Under the pieces are notes generated by a model. That model was not told the origin of the DNA, did no database searches, and saw only the letters and a list, made by a program, of their open reading frames with translations. Shown here piece by piece: positions 33,307 through 42,700 of a stretch of 64,000 nt of DNA (position 1 is the stretch's first letter; each line of letters begins with the position of its first letter). The position numbers were made by a program, and so were the translations under genes. This stretch comes from Lolium rigidum (lineage: Eukaryota; Streptophyta; Magnoliopsida; Poales; Poaceae), in NCBI RefSeq assembly GCF_022539505.1, contig NC_061514.1:342906644-342970643 (forward strand), given 5' to 3'.

Positions 33307-34082
33307 TTGATTTGAGGTTTATTTCTTCATATGCTATGTAAAAATTATTCGCTAGCAAGACTTGATCAACCTTGTTAACAAATACTTTTTATATGCATAG
33401 AGGAGGTAAACAAATCTCTTTCTCCCTCCACTTGTCTTACTTGCTATAGCACTTTTGATTCGCAAAGTTCCTTAGTTAATTAGAGATTTCAAAAAATTTC
33501 CTGTCCAGTAATAATAAACTTAATACCGAGAAATGTGCATTTTTCAAAGTTTTCAAAAATTCACAAAAATTATACCGTTGGTCCTATTTTTCGAAAATGC
33601 ACCTGGGAGCACCTGGGGATGACCTGTGGGGCACCCCACAAGCCGGCGCGGCCTGGAAGGGGGGCACGCCACCCTAGCGTGTGGGCCCCCCTTTACCCCA
33701 CTTTAGTATCTCTTCCTCCCAGACTCTTCTATCTCCCGAAAAAATCGACACCAGCTTTCTCTCACTCGCATTTTTGCTCAAGAGCTCAGGATTTTTTGAT
33801 CTCTTTGCTCAGCCCAGATTTCTGTCTGAAATTTGGCACATTTGCTCTCCGGTATGTGACTCCTCCGATTATCCAAGTAGAATTTTGTTTGGTTGAGTAT
33901 ATCTTGAATATTTTGCTGCTGTAGGTAACATGTTTAGTGAGCTTGCATGCTTGTTCTAAGTTGTATAAACTAGTTTTGATGCATGATTAGTACTCTAGCA
34001 AGTTCCTATAGTAGTTCCCATTGATTATATGTCACCAAATCAAATTTTATATTGTTTGTTGAAAAATTTCAGAAAAGGAGGA
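33307..34082 (+). other. Element C spacer between the two ORFs
   Basis: No ORF is supported. The part from about 33690 to 33930 is rich in pyrimidine runs and looks like a plant 5' leader (ctctcactcgc, agatttctgtctgaaatttggc), and a tgctgctgtag followed by gtaacatg is a possible splice border near 33920. It may give ORF 2 its own promoter or leader, or be an intron. A GC-rich block with gggcacgccaccctagcgtgt (about 33660) resembles the GC blocks of LTRs in these families. Confidence 0.4.
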
Positions 34083-35200
34083 TGAAAAACTTCAACTTTG
34101 GAGAATTGTTTCAGAGAGGGACAACCAGCACCTGAAGGCCCTCTAGGACCGCCACCCGACTTAGGCGATCCTACAATGAGGATGTCATCGCGCCAAGCTT
34201 CGCGCCCGAAGAAGACAATGGGGCTCCTAATGCTTCATCTTTCCCATGTTATGATTTCCTGAGAAATGCAGGGTTATTGGATGATTTCTTCACCCTCGTC
34301 AACAGGGCGGGCTTAGCCGCCTATGTGGGAGATGAAAGGGAGCAATACTACATGCTCACCAAAATCTTCGTCGAGAGCTTCAAGTTCCACAACAAGCAAT
34401 ATGGGCCGACAGTTGCATTCAAGATTTATGGTAATCCTATTACTATGGAATTGGAAGAATTTTGTGTTGCATTGGATATTGCCCCTGTAGGTACATCAAG
34501 GAGGATTGATGACAACCCCCGGGTCTTGTTGGAGCTCTATCGAGGGATCTCCAATGATGATTGTCGCACCATTCAGCGTGGCAAGATAAGAAACATCCAA
34601 CTCCCCGCCATTAAGTATTTTGCCTATTACATTGCTACTAGCATTCTTGGTAGGGAGAACACTTGCAATATTTCTAGCTACCATCTTGCTTTCTTGAATG
34701 CTGCACTTACTGGACATACACCTTATCATGTTGGTTCTCTTATTGCTTGCCGCCTGTCTAACAGGGGGCCTATTTTTGGAGGAACTATTGCATTGCGCAT
34801 TTTAACACATTTAAGACTTCCTCTTGATTCTAATGATGTGCCATTAACCCCTAGGAGGCTTGATATTGCTGCTATGAAAAGCCATCATTTTGTTACCGCT
34901 GACTCCACTCCAGATAATTTGGTCTATAGAATGTTGTTTGCTGACGGGGATGAGAAGGAAATTCCTTTGCCCCAGCCAGATTTGTTCAGTATTGACAGGG
35001 AACCATGGTCGCGCACTAAGGAGGAGGTGGAGGAAAAGATGAAGATACAAGACTTCCACCAGCAGCATGACTCCGAGGACGCCGAGCCCTCCTACGACTA
35101 CACCGTCACGTATCCGGGTGCTTCTTCTAGCACATACCCGGAATATGATCCATCTTCGTCGTACTACGGAGATGCTACTTCATGGCCTCGATGGGATTGA
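34083..35200 (+). CDS. Element C ORF 2, ATHILA ORF-1-like (at least 307 aa)
   Basis: The frame is open from 34136 to the TGA at 35198-35200, with no ATG near its start. An ATG at 34083 opens a short N-terminus in another frame (MKNFNFGELFQRG), so one frameshift near 34130 probably separates the two. The body has FKIYGNPITMELEEFCVALDI, YYIATSILGREN, SSYHLAFLNAAL and ACRLSNRGPIFGG, which is the layout of the ATHILA ORF-1 / putative plant transposon protein family: a globular domain of unknown function found in Athila-type and other plant LTR elements. The C-terminus is rich in Ser, Tyr, Asp and Pro. It stands where reverse transcriptase would be expected. Role unknown. Confidence 0.7.
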
Positions 35201-35220
35201 ACTCCACTTAGGCCAAAAGC

Positions 35221-35236
35221 CTAAGCTTGGGGGGAG
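35221..35236 (+). other. Internal copy of the element C polypurine tract
   Basis: ctaagcttggggggag is identical to the 16-mer at 37526-37541 that abuts the 3' LTR. It begins 20 nt after the ORF 2 stop. It could act as a central polypurine tract or as a relic of duplication. Confidence 0.65.
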
Positions 35237-36678
35237 GTATACCAGCATCACTCATTCTTTGCATATTATGATTGCTGGATACTTGTATATACTTGTTTAG
35301 TTTGTTTGAGTGGTTTTCTAATGAGAGGAAGATGATATTTGGGGAAGTGCTGCTCGAAGACAGATTCCGGATCTGTTACCGAAAAAATTCTCAAAAATAG
35401 CCGAACGATATTTTGCGAAGCCAACTTTTGTGCATGTTCCCCAGGTTGTTATCTAACTTTCATTAGTTGAACACTTTTCGATTTGAGCAGTGGAAGAATT
35501 TCTTAAAAATCGAGTACTGTACTGCTGTCAAGTTTGACGAATTTCTGCTGCTTTGTGTTTATGTGACTTTTCTAGTTTGCCATTTCTTGTTTTTTCTTTG
35601 TTTCTTTCCCAATACACAAAAAGCACAAAAATATTTATGTTGTTTCTCTTCATCATTTGTTTGCTTTGGTTTCTTGCATTTGTTTCGCTTTATTTGCTAT
35701 TGCTAGTTTGCTACAAGAAAACCCAAAAAGATTTTGCTTTGTTTGCTTGTTTCCTTTTGTTCTTGTTTCCAATTCGAAAACACCAAAACTATTTTCTGTT
35801 CTTCTTTGGTTTGTAAAGTTCATTATGAGTTCAATGGTCTTCGGTGGCTGGAGCGTGGTCTTCATTTCATATTATCCAAGCTACACAAGTGAAAGGCAAT
35901 AATGACGATCTACGACAATTGGATTGTGGTGAGAGGCTGGTATGAACTCTATTTGTTTTCATTTTTGTACATGTACTCATCCATGTGAGCATGCTTAGTT
36001 GGTTCATGTGAGGTATATGTCATTTGAGAAAGTCTAGTAGTTCATGATCTCTCATGTTTAGCTCCAATTTATTAATATGAGTAGCATGTCATGGATGTTT
36101 GCTTGCATTGTTTTATTCATAAGTAGGTATGGTATTGTGGTATCCTCCTCTGAATAATTCATTTATATCGACTTGGCACATGCTCACACATGCATATGAT
36201 TGAACAAAAGTCAATTAAGCCTCGATGATTTATATTGCTTCAGAGTTCTTGTATCACTTTTATGCCTCCGTTAATTTATTTTGTCGCAAGCATGATTATG
36301 ACGAGTCATCGCTCTCTTGATTTGTCGCTCCCTAGTCTTTTGCTAGCCTTCACTTGTACTGAGCGGGAACGCTGCTCGTGCTTCCAAACACCTGAAAACC
36401 AAGTTGTTCCAAAGTATCCACCATAAATACCTATGCATGGCATTTCAAACCATTCCAAGTAAATTCTCATGCGCTACCTTTAAAACCTTCAAAATGCTTC
36501 TCAATTTGTGTTAATGTTTCATAGCTCATGAGGAAGTATGTGGTGTTTAACTTTCAACCTTGTCATTTACTTTTGACGGACTTTCATTATGGACTAGTGG
36601 CACATCCGCTTATCCAATAATTTTGCAAAAAGAGCCGGCAATGGGATTCCTGGTCCCAAATTAATTAACCTAAATAGA
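35237..36678 (+). other. Element C 3' noncoding region, left part
   Basis: No convincing ORF; the T-rich stretch 35550-35830 makes hydrophobic-looking frames in two phases that are composition artefacts. From about 36090 to 36480 the text parallels element B (20540-20710) and the fragment at 53770-54305, with landmarks cttttgctagccttca and tgtactgagcggga. Confidence 0.6.
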
Positions 36679-36945
36679 CACTCCTCCATGGTATGTGATT
36701 GTTGGACGGCACCCGAAGATTCGGTTAGCCATGGCTTGTGTAAGCAAAGGTTGGGGGGAGTGTCATCATAATAAAACTAAAATAAAAAGGCACTCCTTCA
36801 CGGTATGAGATTGTTGGCAGGCACCCGAGGATTCGGTTAGCCATGGTTTGTGAAAGAAAGGTTGGAAGGAGTGCCACATAAACATGAAAATAATTCATGG
36901 GAGCCGCTCTTGGGAGTCCGGTTGGCGAGGTAGTTGGTGTACCCA
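36679..36945 (+). other. Tandem trio of stem-loops (element C)
   Basis: Unit a (36679-36762): arms cactcctcc and gggggagtg. Unit b (36789-36875): perfect 11-bp arms ggcactccttc and gaaggagtgcc. Unit c (about 36899-36945): gggagccgctct with a weaker partner ending tgtaccc. Units a and b each hold an inner ggcacccga(g)gattcgg and ttagccatgg core that can form a second stem. Order and orientation relative to the element match A and G. Confidence 0.6.
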
Positions 36946-37541
36946 TTACCATTCATTGACAACAACAAACACCTCTCAAAATAATTTTACTCCTGTTTTA
37001 AAAATGAAAAGCTCTAGCGCATGTTAATCCCTCGCTTCCCTCTCGCGAAGGGTCAATCTTTTACTTTTATGTTGTGTCTCCATCCTTTCTTTGAGCACTA
37101 TCTTGAGAGCACAACTGTCATTCTTAGTACAATATGCTTGTCTCAAAATATGATTGATTGTGGTATAACTTTGATGCTTTTATCTTTGACAATCACTACT
37201 TCTAGTCTTTCTATGAACTTCAGAGGTGCCTGAGCATTTATGTTTTGCTGATCAAACATGGGCAAGCGAGATACCACTTTATCATACTCTCTTATGAACA
37301 TTGCAATCCTGCTTATATACATGATTCATGATGCTTATTATTAATTGTTGGTACCTCTCCATGATTGACATGGCTGTTAGATGATCTTATTTGTATGCAT
37401 CTCATTATGAACTGCCTAAGTGTTAGCCATAGCATGAGAATATATACATCATATGAGAAAATCTGTTCGTGAAAGTTCTTTTATCGCTCAGTTGTTAACT
37501 GAATTGCTTGAGGACAAGCAATAAGCTAAGCTTGGGGGGAG
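36946..37541 (+). other. Element C 3' noncoding region, right part, and polypurine tract
   Basis: It contains the shared word cttccctctcgcgaagggtc (near 37036) followed by cttttacttttatgttg, also present in A and B. The polypurine tract ctaagcttggggggag is at 37526-37541, one base before the 3' LTR. The rest shows nothing recognisable. Confidence 0.65.
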
Positions 37542-37542
37542 T

Positions 37543-38582
37543 TGATACGTCCAAAACGTATCTACTTTCCTGAACACTTTTGCTATTGTTTTGCCTCTAA
37601 TTTGTGTATTTTGGATGCAACTAACACGGACTAACGCTGTTTTCAGCAGAACTGCTCTGGTGTCTCGTTTTTGTGCAGAAATTCAACTTTCAGGAAAATC
37701 CTCAGAATTTATGCAGAAGGTCCTATTTTCCCAGAATATTGGCGGACTATTTATTGCCTTCGACCTAAAAATGCACGGGAAGAAGTCGAAGTCGCCAGAA
37801 AGCCTCCAGAACGCCGCCACATCGCGAAACTCCATCTCGGGAGCCAGAAGTCTCCGTTCTGGCACTCCGCCGGGACGGGGAATTGGAGGAGATCATCGCC
37901 ATCATCACCACCGACGCCTCTCCATCGTCTAGCCATGTTTCCCCCATCCATGTGTGAGTAATTCCCCCGCTGTAGGCCGAAGGGGATGGTAGGGATTGGA
38001 TGAGATTGGTCATGTAATAGCATAAGATTGTTAGGGCATAGTGCCTAGTGTCCGTAATTGGTACTTTGATGATATTGTTGCAACTTGTTATGCTTAATGC
38101 TTGTCACTAGGGCCCGAGTGCCATGATCTCAGATCTGAACATGTTATTGTTTCATCAGGATATTCATTGTTTTATGATCTTACCTGCAAGTTGTATACAC
38201 ATGTAGCTGTCCGGAACCAATGGCCCCGAAGTGACGGAAATCGGGACAACCGGAGGGGATGGTAGTGATGTGAGGATCACATGTGTTCACGGAGTGTTAA
38301 TGCTTTGCTCCGGTACTCTATTAAAAGGAGTACCTTAATATGGTAGTAGATTCACTACTGCTGTCTTTGTTACTCTGCTGCTGTTATTTCACTACTGCTA
38401 CTGCTATAAAACTGTTACTACTGATAAACTCTTGCGAGCAAGTCTGTTTCCAGGTGCAGCTGAATTGACAACTCCGCTGTTAAGGCTTTCAAGTATTCTT
38501 TGTCTCCCCTTGTGTCGAATTAATAAATTGGGTAATACTACCCGCGAAGACTGCTGCGATCCCCTATATTTGTGGGTCATCA
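37543..38582 (+). repeat. Element C 3' LTR, with two deletions (1040 bp)
   Basis: Relative to the 5' LTR it lacks the stretch matching 29351-29473 (123 bp, including the GC-rich block) and about 240 bp matching roughly 30082-30321. Together these explain the 364-bp length difference. Elsewhere it matches the 5' LTR closely. It ends tttgtgggtcatca and is followed by the gtgga TSD. Confidence 0.92.
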
Positions 38583-38587
38583 GTGGA

Positions 38588-38855
38588 CGTCATCTTCATC
38601 AACAACCGAACGTGTGACCGAGTACGGAGGTGCTGCCCGTTCGTGGCGCCGTGATCAAGATCTTCTACGCGCTTTTGCAAGCGGCAAGTGAACGTCTACC
38701 GCAGCAACAAGAGCCTCATCTTGTAGGCTTTGGAATCTCTTCAAGGGTGAGACTCGATAATCCCGTCGTTTCTACCGTCTTCTAGTTTGCATCTTGGCTT
38801 GGATTGCGTGTTCGCGGTAGGAAAATTTTTGTTTTCTATGCAACGTATCCCTACA
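38588..38855 (+). repeat. Angela-like 3' LTR, second part
   Basis: It continues the LTR after element C (cgtcatcttcatcaacaacc onward) and ends atccctaca, followed by the tatta TSD at 38856-38860. Confidence 0.92.
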
Positions 38856-38860
38856 TATTA

Positions 38861-39719
38861 TCTGTTGTTGAATGCTTAAGCATTAAAGAGGAGTCCATTA
38901 TCTGTTTTCTATGTTGTCCCGGTATGGATGTCCTCAAGTTGAGATCTATCAAAAACGAGAAATCAAATGCGATCTATCTCCTTGGACCTTTGTATAGGCG
39001 GCATAGAGGTACCCCTTTGTGACACTTGGTTGAAACATATGTAATGCAATGATAATCCATGGAAATCTGAGCTAATTAGGACAAGGTGCGAGCACTATTG
39101 GTATTCGATGCATGAGGCTTGCAACTTATAGGATGTTTTATGCATAACACATATGAATTATTACTACCGTTGACAAAATTGTTTCCATGTTTTCAAAATA
39201 AAAGCTCTAGCACATAAGTAATCCCTGCTTCCCTCTGCGAAGGGCCTTTCTTTTACTTTATGTTGAGTCAGTTTACCTACTTCTTTCTATGTTAGAAGCA
39301 AACACTTGTGTCAACTGTGTGCATTGATTCCTACATACTTGCTTATTTGCACTCATCATATTACTTTGTGTTGACAATTATCCATGAGATATACATGTTG
39401 AAGTTGAAAGCAACTGCTGAAACTTATATATTCCTTTGTGTTGCTTCAAAATCTTCTATTAAGAATTTATTGCTTTATGAGTTAACTTTTATGCAGGACT
39501 TATTGATGCTTGTCTCGAAAGTACTATTCATGAAAAGTCTTTGCTATATGATTCAGTTGTTTAGTCATTATCTTTACCATTGCTTTGAATCACTTCATTC
39601 ATCTCATATGCTTTACAATAGTATTGATCAAGATTATGATAGTAGCATGTCACTTGAGAAATTATCCTTGTTATCGTTTACCTACTCGAGGGCGAGTAGG
39701 AACTAAGCTTGGGGATGCT
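38861..39719 (+). other. Element B 3' noncoding region, right part, with polypurine tract
   Basis: It resumes B after the Angela insertion. It holds aaaagctctagcacataagt, cttccctctgcgaagggcc (near 39228) and ttatgttgagtcagttt, all shared with the minus strand of A and G. The stretch 39430-39690 mirrors the A/G region next to their polypurine tract. The tract itself is ctaagcttggggatgc at 39703-39718. ORFs here are AT-rich and unsupported. Confidence 0.7.
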
Positions 39720-39722
39720 TGA

Positions 39723-42700
39723 TGTGGGGACCCCGGACTAGCTGTCCAAAATCCCTGTTATGTATATAATTCACGATCCCATGATCAGTGCGCCGTGAAC
39801 ACATAACCGAACTGATATCAAATTACACCATCCATTAAAGCGGAATAAGAAAATTACAACATGGTCACATGACCAATACTTACATAATAGCCTCGAAGGG
39901 CCTAACTAAACATCAGAGTAGCAACATCACTTCAGCAGCGCAGTACCCAAGTCATCTGCCATAACCCTACAGGCAACTGACTGGGAAGACGTTCCTAGCT
40001 CGCATAGACGTCGCCAACTCCTTCTTCATCCGCCGTGTTCCTCCAAGTCTGGCCAAGTAAATAGCCAGGGACAAAGCCGTGAGTACATTTGGAATTGTAC
40101 TCGCAAACCATCAAGAAAGGTACTTTGCAAGAGTGCAAGATAACAAGTGCTAGTCTAAGATGACAAGAGGGAAGAGCTAATTTCTCTAGTGGAAATAGCA
40201 TGTGGAAGAGAAATAGTTTCTCTTGTGGATATAGCATGCCGGCATCTCAAGTGATGCGGACACTAAAGTGGTACTATGACATCTCTATATCTTTATTGAA
40301 GAAGATACTTCAAAAGATAGCTATGACATATCTATATTTTTATTGAAGAAGAGTTAGCATACCGCCATCTCAGGTGATGGGGATACTAGGGAAGTCCTAT
40401 GACATCTCTATCTTTCTTAAAGAATTCATCTTCATGAAACACTAGGAAGGAGTAACCCAATTTGTATTCCAAACCCTCGACCATCTCCATGTGGTCGACA
40501 AAGCCTCTTTCCCGTACCCTTCCGGTACTTCCAACACACGCATTTCCTTTGGAAATCATTTTCAAAACCAAAACTCGACACAGCTCGGTAACGGCCATCC
40601 CAACCGTCCATGACCGCGGACGCGGCTATTCGAATAGTTTTAACTCTGCGAGTGTGCGCACTTTCACCACAAGAACCGACAAATCCGCCGGGATCATCCC
40701 CGGTTCGACATACAAAAGTATGCGAGGCTCGGATAATCAGTCATAGTCTTTCGCCTGTCTCCTTTGGCACAAGTCCTTCCCTGCGGGCTTACCCCTTCCC
40801 GGCACCCCGGCAGCATACCTCCTTTTGAGCGTATCTCCGGCGCCATGACAGAAGACCCTCAGTAATCGTCCGGCTATCAGTTAAGACAGTGTATTGCCTC
40901 CTCCAGAGCGCAACCCGGCGTCAGAGGTCGTCGTGACCCTCCCTAGAAAGTTGTGAAGGGTGCTCATGCCAATTTCAACAGACGTCGGACTAAGCCCGTA
41001 CCCACTTTGGATAATGTGGTTGCGCTGTGTAATTGTTTCGGGCGAATACAAAGAAACATGTGTCGTTTTTCTCAAAACCCAACTCACACACACATTCCTT
41101 TTCTCCAACATCTTTGATAAGATCCTTTTTTCCTTCATAAACCATACACTTGGGTAGAGTTAACTTACCCAAGGTTTTCACAAACATTTACAACAAGGTA
41201 AGCCTTGAGGGGTTCCCAACCTAAAGTTTCATGAGATGAACTACTATTGCAGTACGACCGAGATGAGAGTCATCACGCCATAGAGGGGTATAGAGGGGTA
41301 GTGGAGTGAATCGTACTTGCTTATGGTAAACATGTATTATGACAACACAAGGAGGAATATACTCTCAGATTTGTGGTGGTAACTATACAACTTAGATAGT
41401 GGAGTATCACTATCCAACATACTCTCCAATAGGGTACACGGCATACTCCTCTCAATTTGAGAATACACCAAGATCATGACATTGATACCTCTATACTACA
41501 AAGGGGGTGGGTGTGGTGTAAGTCATTATCTTGAGATGAAACATGCTCAAGTTGAGCATACAAGATAACCAAGTGGAAAAGCACGGCCATAATACCATGC
41601 ATCCCATAATCACAACGACAATAGTGGAGTATCACCACTAGGGAGTACCCCACTTGCAATCACACACATAGATGACATAAATAGAGAGAACAACACACAT
41701 AGAATTCAAGGTGCTTTGGACATCAACAAATGACATCCAACTAGACACCAATCAGAGATCAAAAGATGGCTTGCCTTGGCTTATTTGTCCCTGGACTTCT
41801 TCAACTCCATCAATATAAGAATCCCAACAACATAAATAAAATCCTCGTCCGATTCCACTTCTTCTTCTTCTCCGGAATTGTTCGCATCTATCGCCGGAAA
41901 ATATAAAAGGAACACAATCAATCACATTGCACCAACAAGACAACATTCAACAATCAACAACTAACCACTGCAGCCAAGGGATAACATACTAAGGACTTAT
42001 AGATATCACAAAACAAATTCAAGAGTTTTAATTTAGAAAACCCCATTTATTTACCTAGTAGAGGTATGAGAGTGCCACGACTTAGCAATTGCCTCTCTAG
42101 GTATCACCATGGCACAAACTAAGTATCCCCTGGTAGATAACATCATAAAGAGGACAAGTGCATTAGTTTGGCCTCACAAACATTCACAATGCATTTTCAA
42201 ACATTTTTGGAAAAGTAGAAATCAGTTTTCCTAATTTAATTTGCTCACTTAACATTATACAAAAATAGGAAGCAAACCATATACCACATCATTTGAAAAC
42301 TTAAGCAAAACAAAAGAGCGAAAGTTAGGTTGCAGAGGTTTTGTTTTTCAAGCATAAAACAAAGGTTGCCCATCTCTACTAAAAAGAGTTTGTCATGGGT
42401 TTTAAATAAACCGAAAAGTTTTGCTTCAACAATGCTTGTCACACATAAACATTACTAACAGCAACAAATATGTATGAACAGAGACTAATAATATTTTTCC
42501 TTGATAGCCAGTACTAATACAAGACTAACCCAATTGGAATCACCCAAAAATATTAAACCTACAATTTTAGGAATTTCTTTGAATCTGACTGTACAGAAAA
42601 CAAGATCTGTAGGCCATAAATCGTAGAAAAATCCTAAAAATATGAGGCCACTGGCATTTGAAGGTATATTTAAACAGAGAAGCATACACAATTGGATTTG

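Larger units (their letters stand above)
29150..38582 (+). mobile_element. Element C: complete non-autonomous Gypsy-type element
   Basis: LTRs at 29150-30553 (1404 bp) and 37543-38582 (1040 bp, with two deletions), TSD gtgga at 29145-29149 and 38583-38587. Inside are a tRNA-Asp primer site, a small ORF, a gag-protease ORF of 825 codons, a second ORF resembling the ATHILA ORF-1 family, about 2.3 kb of noncoding sequence with the stem-loop trio, and a polypurine tract. There is no reverse transcriptase or integrase. LTR ends are TGATACGTCC...GGTCATCA. Confidence 0.93.
21058..38855 (+). mobile_element. Angela/BARE/WIS-like Copia element, defective
   Basis: 5' LTR (21058-22830), tRNA-Met-type primer site, relics of gag, protease, integrase and reverse transcriptase in Copia order (integrase before reverse transcriptase), polypurine tract and 3' LTR (27641-29149 plus 38588-38855). 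TSD tatta occurs at 21053-21057 and 38856-38860. The LTR begins tgaaggagatatgccc and ends atccctaca. It is the only element in the window with polymerase-related sequence, but it carries stops, frameshifts and an RNase H deletion, so it cannot supply functions to the others. Confidence 0.93.

Noticed and set aside
35550..35830. Hydrophobic ORFs in two frames
   Set aside because: T-rich DNA gives Phe/Leu/Cys-rich translations in any frame; no start context or conservation.
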